Counted from the first letter of the stretch, positions 1-8,215 are shown. The stretch is 18,468 nt of DNA from JAAYDS01 sp012729155 (GCA_036774405.1 DAIPBO010000036.1:1-18468), one strand, 5' to 3'. Notes: generated by a model from the sequence alone, not told the origin. Program-made: numbers and translations.

Positions 1-1
1 G

Positions 2-970
2 GCATTCCTTCCCGATGGCACGATGCTGGTCACCGAGCGCCCCGGCCGGCTGCGAGTCATGACCGATGGTGTGCTGCAGCCTGAGCCGCTGGGCACCTTT
101 GAGGTAGGCACAGGCGAGGGCGGTCTGCTTGGCATTGCGCTTGATCCCGCCTTTTCTGAAAACAGCCTGTTGTATGTCATGTATACCTACCGCGCTGCGG
201 GGCAAAGCTGGAACCGTGTGGTTCGCTACGAGGTGACACCTGCTGGCCTGGGCCCGGAACAGGTGCTGCTCGACGGCATCCCCGGGGCGCAGGTGCACGA
301 TGGTGGGCGGATCGCCTTTGGGCCCGATGGCAAGCTCTACATCACCACTGGCGATGCCCGCGTGCCCGCCCTTGCGCAAGATGCGGATTCGCTGGCCGGC
401 AAGATCCTGCGGCTAAACCCCGATGGCACCACGCCCGCAGATAATCCGTTTCCTGGTTCGCCCACCTATTCGCTGGGGCATCGCAACCCACAGGGGTTAG
501 CCTGGCACCCAGATACCGGCGCAATGTATAGCACAGAGCATGGCCCCAGCGGTGAGCAGGGCCTCTGCTGCCGCGATGAGCTCAACCGCATCGAGCCAGG
601 CGCCAACTATGGCTGGCCGCTCGTCACTGCGGCGCCAGGCGATCCACGATATGCTGACCCTGTGCTGCACAGCGATGCGGACACCTGGGCGCCAGCCGGC
701 CTCTTGGTGTATAGCGGCGAGGCACTGCCAGCGTGGAATGGGAGCCTCTTCTTTGGCGCCCTGCGCGGGCAGCATTTGCAGCGCGTCCAGCTGGCTGACG
801 ATGGCGTGACTGTGGTTGCGGTCGAACGGCTGTTTGCTGGCGAGCTGGGGCGTATCCGTGATGTGGCCCAGGGCCCAGACGGGGCTATCTATCTGACCAC
901 CAGTAACCGCGATGGCCGTGGACGCCCCACCGCTGACGATGACCGCATCTTGCGCATCGTACCGCGCTAG
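2..970 (+). CDS. PQQ-dependent sugar dehydrogenase (GSDH family), 5'-truncated
   Basis: The reading frame is open from the first bases of the window, so the N-terminus and any signal peptide lie upstream; 322 residues remain. The family (glucose/sorbosone dehydrogenase, YliI/aldose sugar dehydrogenase type) forms a six-bladed beta-propeller that oxidises sugars with PQQ, usually outside the cytoplasmic membrane. Seen here are the repeated propeller signatures: FLPDGTMLVTERPGRL at the start, VHDGGRIAFGPDGKLYITTG (the His and following region lie at the PQQ site in relatives), the GHRNPQGLAWHP strand, and DELNRIEPGANYGWPLV. A Cys-Cys pair precedes DELNRI. No PQQ synthesis genes are in the window, so use of PQQ is known from the family and not shown here. 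It ends 80 bp before the next methyltransferase and reads in the same direction. Confidence 0.9.
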   Translation, partial: AFLPDGTMLVTERPGRLRVMTDGVLQPEPLGTFEVGTGEGGLLGIALDPAFSENSLLYVMYTYRAAGQSWNRVVRYEVTPAGLGPEQVLLDGIPGAQVHDGGRIAFGPDGKLYITTGDARVPALAQDADSLAGKILRLNPDGTTPADNPFPGSPTYSLGHRNPQGLAWHPDTGAMYSTEHGPSGEQGLCCRDELNRIEPGANYGWPLVTAAPGDPRYADPVLHSDADTWAPAGLLVYSGEALPAWNGSLFFGALRGQHLQRVQLADDGVTVVAVERLFAGELGRIRDVAQGPDGAIYLTTSNRDGRGRPTADDDRILRIVPR

Positions 971-1050
971 CCCTTGTGCTATCGGTCTTGCACAGCTACA
1001 TTCAGCCATCGAGCAGAGTACATCATCGGCATGGCAGTAGAGGTGTGAGC

Positions 1051-1839
1051 ATGGCAACAGACTATTACGCCGGCGTGGGGCCGGGCTTTTACGATCTGTT
1101 CAGTACGGGCCTGCCCGGCGATGTGGGCTTTTACGTGGCGCAGGCGCAGGCAGCCGGGTCTCCAGTGCTCGAGCTGGCCTGTGGCACGGGCCGCGTGACG
1201 ATCTCCATCGCGGCAGCGGGAGTACAGGTGCTGGGGCTTGATCTGTCGCCGCAGATGCTGGCCCGTTTCAAGTCCAAGCTGCCGGCCCTGCCTGTTGAGG
1301 TGCGTGGCAAGATCACGCTGATGCAGGGCGATATGCGTTCGTTCGATCTACGACAGCGCTTTGCGCTGGTGATCATTCCCTACCGCGCCTTCTTGCACAA
1401 TCTCACGGTGGCCGAACAGCTGGCAGCGCTGCAGGCCATCGGCCGGCATCTGCCGTCGGGCGGACGGCTGGCGCTGAACGTGTTTGACCCCGACCTTCGC
1501 ATCATCATCGAGCGCAGCGGTGAGATCGGGCAGGCGCTCACCCCCGCGGGTGAGTTCACCAGGCCAGACAACGGGCATCAGGTGGTGGTCTGGGAGTCGC
1601 GACAGTACGACATCGCAGCACAGATGGTACGCGTGCGCTGGCTATACGACGAGTTGGGCGACGATGGCCTTGTGCTCTCGCGGGCCTACACCGATCTGCA
1701 CCTGCGTTGGGTCTATCGCTATGAGATGGAGCATCTGTTGGCGCGATGTGGGTTTGCAGTCGAGGCGCTCTATGGCGGCTTTGAGGGCGAGCCCTTTGTT
1801 GCTGGTGGCGAGCAGGTGTGGTTGGCGCGCAAGCTCTAG
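1051..1839 (+). CDS. class I SAM-dependent methyltransferase
   Basis: A 262-residue soluble protein with a complete class I methyltransferase fold. Motif I (SAM binding) is VLELACGTG at about residues 39-47, the acidic motif II is in VLGLDLSPQML (about 55-65), and GDMRSF follows at about 92-97. The C-terminal half ends with the RYEMEHLLARCGF / ALYGGFEGEPF type of motif common in small-molecule methyltransferases of the Methyltransf_25 kind. The substrate cannot be read from sequence. The start was set at ATG 1051, which has AGAGG at 1039-1043 with a 7-nt spacer. A GTG at 1045 and an upstream in-frame ATG at 976 are less well supported. It lies between a sugar dehydrogenase and an MFS transporter on the same strand, but gaps of about 80 bp on both sides leave an operon uncertain. 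Confidence 0.88.
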   Translation: MATDYYAGVGPGFYDLFSTGLPGDVGFYVAQAQAAGSPVLELACGTGRVTISIAAAGVQVLGLDLSPQMLARFKSKLPALPVEVRGKITLMQGDMRSFDLRQRFALVIIPYRAFLHNLTVAEQLAALQAIGRHLPSGGRLALNVFDPDLRIIIERSGEIGQALTPAGEFTRPDNGHQVVVWESRQYDIAAQMVRVRWLYDELGDDGLVLSRAYTDLHLRWVYRYEMEHLLARCGFAVEALYGGFEGEPFVAGGEQVWLARKL

Positions 1840-1902
1840 CCTGCGGAGTTTACGCCGCGGGCGCGCTCACGGCACTGTTTCGGTCGGGCGAGGCCGCTGT
1901 TG

Positions 1903-1908
1903 TATACT
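1903..1908 (+). promoter_or_regulatory. possible -10 box of the MFS transporter gene
   Basis: TATACT lies 10 nt before the chosen ATG at 1919, placing transcription start near 1914-1916 with almost no leader. No good -35 hexamer is visible at 16-18 bp spacing (best is TTCGGT at 1879-1884), so this is tentative. Confidence 0.35.
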
Positions 1909-1918
1909 CTCGTCCGGA

Positions 1919-3127
1919 ATGACTCGTCTAGGGGGAGCGGTGGCAGACGATAGAGGCGGCACGCGGTGGGTCACCCTATCCAAGGGGTTCTACTTTGCCT
2001 TTTATGGAGCAGGTGCATCGCTCTCGCCATTCTTGGCGCTCTACTATCAAAGCCTTGGGCTGGGCGGCGAGCAGATCGGGCTGCTGCGAGCCATCCCTTC
2101 GCTCTTTACCCTGTTGGTGGCGCCGCTATGGGCCGGGTGGGCCGACGCAAGCCATCAACACAAGCGCCTGCTGCTGTTGGCCCTGAGCGGCACGCTCTCG
2201 ATGGCTGGCTTTATGTATCTGGCGCGCAGCTTTTGGGCGCTGGTGCCGGTGGTGATGCTCTATGCCGTTTTCGCTGCGCCGATCATGTCGCTGGTCGATA
2301 GCTCGGTGGTGGCCATGCTCAAGGGCGAGCGTGCCCGTTATGGGCGCTTGCGCCTGTGGGGGGCTGTTGGCTGGGGCATCGCGGGGCCGTTGGTGGGGAT
2401 GCTGGTTGAGCGTTTCACGCTCGGCTGGGCCTTTTATGGCTACTGGTTGCTTATCGGTGTGGGACTGCTATTGGCGGGGCTGATGCCCATCCAGGCCGCC
2501 AGGCTCAAGACCTCGTACTGGCGCGGCTTTGGGCAGCTGGCGCGCAACCGTGGCTGGCTCCTCTTTTTGGCAACCATGTTTCTGTTCACTGCAGGTCGCT
2601 CGACGCTCGACGGCTTTCTGTTCCTGCATCTGGACGCCATCGGCGTGCCGCAGAGCTTGATGGGCATCTCATTGGCCGTGGCCTCGCTGAGCGAGCTTCC
2701 GATCTACTTTTGGTCCGATCGGCTGCTTGCACGTCTGGGGCCCAGACGGCTGCTGCTGGTGAGCATGGTCTCGACGGCGATAATGCTGTTGGCAGTGGGC
2801 TGGATGCGCACCCCCTGGCTCATCCTGGTCATCCAGTTGTTGCATGGTCCGTCGTTCTCGGCCATGTGGGTGGCCAGCGTTAGCATGGTGGCCGAGATGG
2901 CCCCTGAGGGCATGGGCGCCACAGCACAAGGCATCTTTGGCTCGGTGTCGATGGGCATCGGATCGGCCGTGGCTTCGCTGCTGGGCGGGACGCTCTTTCA
3001 GGCGCTGGGGGGCAGGCTCATGTACACCGTCGATGCGGCACTGGTGATCGCCTCGCTCGCTTTCTTCGCGGTCATCGCGCGGCAGATGCATCCGCCTGCC
3101 GCTCCCGGCGTACCAGCCGCCAGCTGA
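1919..3127 (+). CDS. MFS transporter, MFS_1-like (LacY/HcaT-type)
   Basis: About 402 residues with some 12 hydrophobic segments, a typical MFS length. The opening segment (GFYFAFYGAGASLSPFLALY), the inter-helix loop APLWAGWADASHQHKR after helix 2 and the RYGRLRLWGAVGWGIAGP stretch before helix 5 fit the PF12832 family, which includes the 3-phenylpropionate carrier HcaT and nucleoside/proton symporters. Members move small organic substrates across the inner membrane by proton coupling; the substrate is unknown. The open frame runs upstream to 1484 inside the previous gene, but that part is the shadow of the methyltransferase. ATG 1919 is the first plausible start; a GTG at 1940 preceded by GGGGGAG (spacing only 2 nt) is the alternative. 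It converges with the minus-strand methyltransferase, leaving just 21 bp and no visible terminator. Confidence 0.85.
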   Translation: MTRLGGAVADDRGGTRWVTLSKGFYFAFYGAGASLSPFLALYYQSLGLGGEQIGLLRAIPSLFTLLVAPLWAGWADASHQHKRLLLLALSGTLSMAGFMYLARSFWALVPVVMLYAVFAAPIMSLVDSSVVAMLKGERARYGRLRLWGAVGWGIAGPLVGMLVERFTLGWAFYGYWLLIGVGLLLAGLMPIQAARLKTSYWRGFGQLARNRGWLLFLATMFLFTAGRSTLDGFLFLHLDAIGVPQSLMGISLAVASLSELPIYFWSDRLLARLGPRRLLLVSMVSTAIMLLAVGWMRTPWLILVIQLLHGPSFSAMWVASVSMVAEMAPEGMGATAQGIFGSVSMGIGSAVASLLGGTLFQALGGRLMYTVDAALVIASLAFFAVIARQMHPPAAPGVPAAS

Positions 3128-3148
3128 GGTGAGCGATCCTTTGACGAG

Positions 3149-3913
3149 CTAGGGCTTGGTAATATGGAGCAGCTCGCGATGCTCGTTGCTGAGGATGCCC
3201 TGCTCATCGCCATAGCGCTCGATGAGTTCGGCCACGATGGGCCAGTGACGCTTCAGATCATAGTCCTCAGGGATGCCCACGCCCTCTAGCAGGAACAGCA
3301 GCGAGGCGACATCCAGCAGGCGGTAGGGCACGTCGTATTCCGCCTCGACCAGTACGCGGCATCCTCGCTCGCGAAAGCGCTCGGCCAATGTGCGTACGTC
3401 TGGTTCGTGCCAGCGATATTCGCCGCCTGGGCCACAGCCAAAGGCCTGGCAGATGTTCTGCAAGTTGCGAGCGCCCACCTGTTGCGTCACCAACTGTCCA
3501 CCGCGAGCGAGCACGCGCAGCGCTTCGTCCACGTCCAGGTTGGCGTGTCGATTCAGCACCAGATCAGTGGAACCATCGGCCACGGCCAGGGCCTCGGCAC
3601 GCATTTGCGCCAGCTCCACGCAGTCTCTCTTTGTGCTGTTGGCGCGGTTCTCAGTGGCATCGCGGATCATCTCGGCTGATGGGTCAATGCCCAGCCCCCA
3701 ACAGAAAGATGGCGATTCTGCCAGGCGTAGCAGCTTTTCGGCCCCGCCTGTGCCGATGTCGAGCACGCGCCACCCAGGGCGCAGCACTGTGGCCACATAC
3801 GCCTCATAGTCCCAGGGAGTGGGGGCGCGTGCATCTCTCACAATGCTGAAATCCCACCCATGCCGCGCCTGAACTCTTGCGGCGATGGCGCACAGCGACT
3901 CGTAGTTCTGCAT
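3149..3913 (-). CDS. class I SAM-dependent methyltransferase, last gene of exporter operon
   Basis: A 254-residue protein. Residues at the N-terminus (RHGWDFSIVRDARAPTPWDY) precede a SAM-binding motif I, VLDIGTGGAEKLL, then GLGIDPSAEM (motif II), LVLNRHANLDVDEALRVL and GGQLVTQQVGARN. This layout belongs to a family of uncharacterised methyltransferases; the substrate is unknown. The start was set at ATG 3913, because AAGGAG at 3924-3919 lies 5 nt before it. A GTG at 3919 overlapping the upstream stop codon (GTGA) would leave no room for that site. The gene begins 2 nt after the stop of the GNAT-methyltransferase fusion gene, so both are almost certainly translated from one mRNA. Its product is shorter than, and different from, the methyltransferase half of its neighbour, so this is not a simple duplication. 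Confidence 0.87.
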   Translation of the reverse strand: MQNYESLCAIAARVQARHGWDFSIVRDARAPTPWDYEAYVATVLRPGWRVLDIGTGGAEKLLRLAESPSFCWGLGIDPSAEMIRDATENRANSTKRDCVELAQMRAEALAVADGSTDLVLNRHANLDVDEALRVLARGGQLVTQQVGARNLQNICQAFGCGPGGEYRWHEPDVRTLAERFRERGCRVLVEAEYDVPYRLLDVASLLFLLEGVGIPEDYDLKRHWPIVAELIERYGDEQGILSNEHRELLHITKP

Positions 3914-3915
3914 GC

Positions 3916-5502
3916 TCACTCCTTGATGGCGATCATACGGCCATTCGTCCAGCGGCCGGCGCGCATGGCTTTGATCTCTTGAGCGAACTCGGCGCGTGCG
4001 GCCGACACCCAGGCATGTCCAAACACGGCGGCAAAGGCCTCTTCCTCAACGTCGAGGCGAGCCAGCAGGCCGCCCCAGCCCTCGACGATCTCGCGCTCCA
4101 ACAGGTCCTCAAGGTGTCGGGTGCGCAGGCCGCGTTGGCCCCACTGGGCGGCCATCTCTTCGAGTGACCAGCGCGGCGTCCCCTCACAGACCATGCCCGG
4201 GCGAGCATCGAACGTGATGGCCAGACGGCCGCCTGGCTTGAGCACACGGGCCATTTCCTCAAGCCAGGCCTCTTGGTGGTACAGCGAAGCCTGATTCCAC
4301 ACAACGTCAAAGCTGGCGTCGGCAAAGGGCAGCCTCGTCGCATCTGCCACCTCAAAGCGCAGTCGCTCGCCCAGCCCCGTGAGGGTTGCAATGCGCCTGG
4401 CGCCAGCGATCGCGAGGGGCGAACGATCGATGCCAGTAACGCGGCAGCCATGCTCGAGCACCAGTTGCACCGCGGGGCCACCCAAAAAACAGGCCACATC
4501 CAGCACATGATCGCTGGAGCTGAGCGACGCCAGTTGCGCCAACTGGCGTGTGTCATCGGCGCCACAGAGGTGATATTGCAGCCCGGAAACCTGCATCGTG
4601 GCGCTCTGGCCGAACAGGCCGCGCCATAACGAGGGGCGCACCATGGCCTCGAGGCGCTGCGGGAGCGGTCGTTCGTCGTTGGGCAGCGTCCACGCGTCGA
4701 TCTCGGCCAACGATTCGGCCTCGGTAGGCTGCTCGCGGACTGGAATCACATAAGCACGCTCGAGGCACTGTACAAAGCCAACCTTCTCGGCCACACGTTG
4801 TGAGGCCAGGTTGTCCTCGCCGGTGCTCCAGGTGGGCGTGAGGCCGCGCGATTGAACCCAACGGGCCACTAACGAGGCAGCAGCGGTTGCATAGCCGCGC
4901 CTGCGATAGCCATTCAGCGTCTCCACGCCGATCTCGGCATGGTGCGGGGTGATGGCAACGGTAAAAGCGGTGGCCACCACCTGCCCCTCGACGATGGCGG
5001 CGGCCAGCGCGCCCTGGCGGAGCAAGCCTTCAGGGCCGCCAAAGCCGGTGCCCTGCAAGTCTTCGGGCGCGGCTGTTAGCAGAGGGAGATCATCGGGCGT
5101 CAGCAGCCGTACATGCGGGTGCTCGCATATGTTGGCGGGCTGGGTCAGGGTATAGTAAACGCTCCCATACAGGCGACAGGGTTGCCCCGACCGGGTAGAG
5201 AGCAGGTCTGCCAGCGCGTCAGCCACGGTGCGTTCTACCTCGACGCAGGCCCACCCCTGTGCAACTTGCAGCAGTGCCAACAGGGCCCGAGCATCGCTGC
5301 CTGTGCCGGTGGGCTCGACGATCGCATCATAGGGCTGCACCAAGGCGGCCACGGGCGCCGTCGGCTCGCCCACGCAATAGGCCGTACACGAGTGACGGAG
5401 CAGGTGGTGCCGTGCGATGGTGAACTCGGAGCGCTCGCCCAACGCCCCAGCCAGGGCAATGCACTCGCTGGCTGTCAGCGGGCCATGCACGTGAGGGGCC
5501 AT
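3916..5502 (-). CDS. GNAT acetyltransferase-methyltransferase fusion protein
   Basis: A 528-residue two-domain protein. The first half (to about residue 255) ends in a GNAT N-acetyltransferase domain: acetyl-CoA motif GYRRRGYATAAASLVARW at about 198-215 and NLASQRVAEKVGF at about 231-243; the layout resembles the PF12746-type GNATs. After a linker, residues 330-435 form a class I methyltransferase: VLDVACFLGG (motif I, with an unusual ACFLGG in place of GCGxG), GIDRSP (358), ADATRLPFADASFDVVW and RVLKPGGRLAIT. The start at ATG 5502 is well fixed by AAAGGAG (5516-5510) with a 7-nt spacer; the open frame further upstream only shadows the permease gene. It follows the two permease genes after a 74-nt gap holding a stem-loop. 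The fusion suggests that one small molecule or peptide is acetylated and methylated by a single polypeptide; the substrate is unknown. Confidence 0.88.
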   Translation of the reverse strand: MAPHVHGPLTASECIALAGALGERSEFTIARHHLLRHSCTAYCVGEPTAPVAALVQPYDAIVEPTGTGSDARALLALLQVAQGWACVEVERTVADALADLLSTRSGQPCRLYGSVYYTLTQPANICEHPHVRLLTPDDLPLLTAAPEDLQGTGFGGPEGLLRQGALAAAIVEGQVVATAFTVAITPHHAEIGVETLNGYRRRGYATAAASLVARWVQSRGLTPTWSTGEDNLASQRVAEKVGFVQCLERAYVIPVREQPTEAESLAEIDAWTLPNDERPLPQRLEAMVRPSLWRGLFGQSATMQVSGLQYHLCGADDTRQLAQLASLSSSDHVLDVACFLGGPAVQLVLEHGCRVTGIDRSPLAIAGARRIATLTGLGERLRFEVADATRLPFADASFDVVWNQASLYHQEAWLEEMARVLKPGGRLAITFDARPGMVCEGTPRWSLEEMAAQWGQRGLRTRHLEDLLEREIVEGWGGLLARLDVEEEAFAAVFGHAWVSAARAEFAQEIKAMRAGRWTNGRMIAIKE

Positions 5503-5543
5503 GACGGATCTCCTTTCGACGCAAAGCAAGCACACGCTCTGAC

Positions 5544-5576
5544 GCCCAGCGCCGTCCGCAGATGCGCGGCGTGGGC
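5544..5576 (-). terminator. stem-loop right after the permease stop codon
   Basis: On the minus strand GCCCACGCCG starts at the base after the TGA (5579-5577) and pairs with CGGCGCTGGGC, with one bulged base; the 12-nt loop can itself pair CGCA with TGCG. No T-run follows. It lies in the 74-nt gap between exporter and GNAT-methyltransferase, so partial attenuation or RNA 3'-end protection is more likely than full termination. Confidence 0.5.
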
Positions 5577-6380
5577 TCAACTGCCAGTGGAATGATAGTG
5601 CCGCACGCCCACCTGCCAGAGCAGTAGCGCTACCCCCAGGAACACCATCCCGCCCAGCGGGATGGCACTCTGGAACAGGCGCGATGTGCCCAGCGGATCT
5701 GTCTTGTCTAGGATGGCCAGGGCAGGAAAGTAGGTGACGGCGGCTAGCGGAATGATATAGGTAAAGAACTTGCGGAACCAATCCTCATAGAGAGACAGTG
5801 GGAACTTGGCCGTCTCGACGCCGCCGTAGGTAAGCGTGTTCCACACCTCGAGCGACTCGGTGGTCCAGAACGCACTGGTGGCTTGCAACACAAAGAGACC
5901 GCTGAACAACGCCGCGCCACAACATAGAGTCCAGAGCAGCAACAAGATACGTGCGAGGGTCCATGTCACATTGAGGGCGCTGGCGCTCCACAAGAGCACG
6001 ATCAACCCCTGGCCGAAACGTCCGATCCGCATGAGCTGTACTTCGCTGGCGCCGATCTGGAGGATGGTGCTGCGTGGTCTCAGCAAGATGCGATCGAAAT
6101 CACCGCGCTTGACCATCGGGGCGAACATGTCAAAGCCGCGGGCCACGCCCTCAGAGATGGCAAAAGAGACGCTGGCGAGGCCGTAGAAGAGAGCTACTTC
6201 TGGTAGCGTCCAGCCCGCAATGTGCCCAAAGCGCTCAAAGAGGGCCCACAAGGCCAGGAACTCGGTGCCCGTGGCCACCAGGTGCCCCAGGGTCAGCATG
6301 ATGAACGAGGCGCGGTACTGCATCTGGCTGCGGATAGAGGCCGCCACATAGCGCCCGTAGAGCGACAGGCCATCGAACAT
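5577..6380 (-). CDS. ABC-2 exporter permease, COG3694 / ABC2_membrane_6 type
   Basis: A 267-residue integral membrane protein with about six helices. It matches the second permease of the three-part COG4586-COG4587-COG3694 exporter: SIRSQMQYRASFIMLTLGH at the N-terminus, EGVARGFDMFAPMVKRGDFD before the conserved DRILLRPRSTILQ loop, and the IIPLAAVTYFPALAIL segment near the C-terminus. It should form a heterodimeric channel with the product of the preceding gene, driven by the ATPase two genes upstream. The start ATG 6380 lies 2 nt after the upstream stop, with a G-rich site just before it, so translation is coupled. The substrate of this exporter class is not established. Confidence 0.88.
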   Translation of the reverse strand: MFDGLSLYGRYVAASIRSQMQYRASFIMLTLGHLVATGTEFLALWALFERFGHIAGWTLPEVALFYGLASVSFAISEGVARGFDMFAPMVKRGDFDRILLRPRSTILQIGASEVQLMRIGRFGQGLIVLLWSASALNVTWTLARILLLLWTLCCGAALFSGLFVLQATSAFWTTESLEVWNTLTYGGVETAKFPLSLYEDWFRKFFTYIIPLAAVTYFPALAILDKTDPLGTSRLFQSAIPLGGMVFLGVALLLWQVGVRHYHSTGS

Positions 6381-6382
6381 GG

Positions 6383-7201
6383 TTACCCCCCCTGTACCAC
6401 CAGCCGACGCATGCCGCGCGCCAAAAGCACTCTGCCCAGCACGATCAGCGTCAGCGCCCAGGCCAGTTGCAGAGCTAGCTCTCGGGGGAAGGCAGACAGG
6501 GGGATGTTGCCGCTGTAGAGCCTAAAGGGCACATCCATCAGGCCGCGGAATGGTAGCAGGTTCAAAACGCGCTGCAGGTTACCTGGGAACAGCGGCAGGG
6601 GAATGATGCTGCCCGACAGTACGCTGGCAAAAGTCGCCGTCAAACGCGCCACGCCGTCGCCCGCCAGCGTCCACATCAGCGAGATGGTCATCAGTGTGGT
6701 AATGGCGCTGCTGAGCAGAAAGGCTGCCAGCACCGAGAGCACAAAGGCCCCTGCTGCAGCTGGGCTGGCGGGCAGGCGCAGCCCAAAGAACAGCGCCGCC
6801 ATACCATAGATCAGAGGGAAACGCAACAGCATCGGTGCAGCGCGCCCACCAAGGATGCGGGCGAACCAGAGCGTATACAGGTCGGCGGGCTTGGCCAGCT
6901 CAAAGGCGACATTGCCCGTGCGAATCATGTCCTGAATCTCGGCGTCGGTGCGCCAGGGCATCAGCAGCAGCAACGCCTGCACCAGCCAGATATAGTCAAC
7001 GGTTTCAGCCAGGCTCATGGGCTGTGGCGTTGCTGTGGAACGGTAGAACGCCTGATAGATCATCAGGTGGATCAACCCCCAGAATACCTGTGTCACCATG
7101 CCCGCCACCGCTGCGGTGCGATACTGGAGCATCTCACGCAGCCGCGCTGACATGACGGCGCGATAGCCCCGCCAACCCCTGAGCAGCGTTTGCGCTGTCA
7201 C
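6383..7201 (-). CDS. ABC-2 exporter permease, COG4587 type
   Basis: A 272-residue membrane protein with about six hydrophobic segments. Family marks are the cytoplasmic RLREMLQYRTAAVAGMVTQ lead-in, MIRTGNVAFELAKPADLY (the loop expected to meet the ATPase) and IIPLPLFPGNLQRVLNLLPF near the end. The start used is a GTG at 7201, which overlaps the ATPase stop codon in the form GTGA and has a GGGAG/GCGGGA stretch upstream. A later ATG at 7153 would cut the N-terminal cytoplasmic part. It is the first of two unlike permeases, so the exporter is probably a heterodimer. Confidence 0.88.
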   Translation of the reverse strand: MTAQTLLRGWRGYRAVMSARLREMLQYRTAAVAGMVTQVFWGLIHLMIYQAFYRSTATPQPMSLAETVDYIWLVQALLLLMPWRTDAEIQDMIRTGNVAFELAKPADLYTLWFARILGGRAAPMLLRFPLIYGMAALFFGLRLPASPAAAGAFVLSVLAAFLLSSAITTLMTISLMWTLAGDGVARLTATFASVLSGSIIPLPLFPGNLQRVLNLLPFRGLMDVPFRLYSGNIPLSAFPRELALQLAWALTLIVLGRVLLARGMRRLVVQGG

Positions 7202-8181
7202 ATTCCCGCTCCCTGGTAGACCTCGGCCACGATCTCTTCGATGGGCAAGTTCTCGACATAGAGATCGCGTACGCCATAGGCGCTGGTAAGGTGATGGATC
7301 AGGTCTGGTGCAGAGATACGCTCGGGATCGAACTCGAGCGTGACCTGCGGGCCTTGACGCCCGATGACTCGCGCCTCATCTGTCTCGATCCAGTCCTTTT
7401 CCTCGCGCAAGACCACTACCAGCCGCCGCAGGCGAGACACCTGTGCGCGCAGGTCTGCCACGGTGCCGTCGAGCAGGATTTTGCCCCTGTTGATAAGCAG
7501 GATGCGCCTGCAAAGCGCCTCGACGTCATCCATATCGTGGGTGGTCAGCATAACAGTGACGCCACGCTCTTTGTTCAGCCGCTTGACGAACTGGCGTACG
7601 GCCAGTTTAGAGACGGCATCGAGGCCGATGGTGGGTTCGTCTAGGTAGAGCAGAGCAGGGCGGTGCAGCAGAGCTGCCGCCAGGTCGCACCGCATGCGTT
7701 GGCCCAGGCTGAGCTGCCTCACGGGCGTGTCCAGTAGCTCGCCCAGCCCCAGAAGCGCCACCATCTCCTCCACGTTATGGCGATACACGGGGGCGGGCAC
7801 GCGATAGATTGCACGCAGCAGCTCGAACGACTCGATCACCGGCAGATCCCACCAGAGCTGTGTGCGTTGCCCAAAGACGACGCCGATCTGTGACACGTGG
7901 GGAATGCGCTGCTTCCAGGGTGTACGCCCCATGACTTGACAGACGCCGCTATCGGGCACCAGTATGCCGGCCAACACTTTGACAGTGGTCGACTTGCCGG
8001 CGCCGTTGGGGCCTATATAGCCCACCAGCTCGCCAGGCTCGATGCTGAACGAGATGTGGTCCAGCGCCGACGTGTGTCTATAGCGCCGATGAAACAACCC
8101 TTTGATGGCGCCCCATGCGCCTGGGTCGCGCTCGGCGACGCGAAAGGTCTTGCAGAGGTCCTGAACGACGATCTGTGGCAT
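7198..8181 (-). CDS. ABC exporter ATPase, COG4586 type
   Basis: A 327-residue nucleotide-binding subunit. It has Walker A GPNGAGKS (57-64), an extended Q-loop region (VVFGQRTQLWWDLP, about 101-114), the signature LSLGQ (158-162, the common form of this family in place of LSGGQ), Walker B LLYLDEP (177-183) and the switch His in TTHDMDD (215). A C-terminal domain of about 90 residues follows, as usual for this family. It is the first gene of a unit with two permeases, a GNAT-methyltransferase and a methyltransferase, and has its own promoter at 8216-8243. The likely mRNA leader is about 28 nt. Export of an unknown lipid, peptide or drug-like molecule is inferred from the ABC-2 permeases; the loop marked by GQRTQLWWDLP is the usual fingerprint. 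Confidence 0.92.
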   Translation of the reverse strand: MPQIVVQDLCKTFRVAERDPGAWGAIKGLFHRRYRHTSALDHISFSIEPGELVGYIGPNGAGKSTTVKVLAGILVPDSGVCQVMGRTPWKQRIPHVSQIGVVFGQRTQLWWDLPVIESFELLRAIYRVPAPVYRHNVEEMVALLGLGELLDTPVRQLSLGQRMRCDLAAALLHRPALLYLDEPTIGLDAVSKLAVRQFVKRLNKERGVTVMLTTHDMDDVEALCRRILLINRGKILLDGTVADLRAQVSRLRRLVVVLREEKDWIETDEARVIGRQGPQVTLEFDPERISAPDLIHHLTSAYGVRDLYVENLPIEEIVAEVYQGAGM

Positions 8182-8215
8182 CGGCTCGCTCGTGGCTGAT
8201 GGTCAAGGCTGGGTG

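Noticed and set aside
497..1057. 186-codon minus-strand open frame
   Set aside because: It lies opposite the sugar dehydrogenase gene, which has clear family motifs; the minus frame has none.
1484..1918. N-terminal extension of the MFS frame by 145 codons
   Set aside because: It overlaps the well-supported methyltransferase in another frame, and its translation is low-complexity Arg/Ser-rich sequence with no MFS features.
3128..3148. Terminator between the converging MFS and methyltransferase genes
   Set aside because: The 21 bp hold no stem of useful length; overlapping transcripts or a terminator inside coding sequence are possible but not visible.
5503..5781. 93-codon N-terminal extension of the GNAT-methyltransferase frame
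   Set aside because: It runs antisense-free over the permease C-terminus in another frame; ATG 5502 has an excellent ribosome-binding site and starts the recognisable protein.
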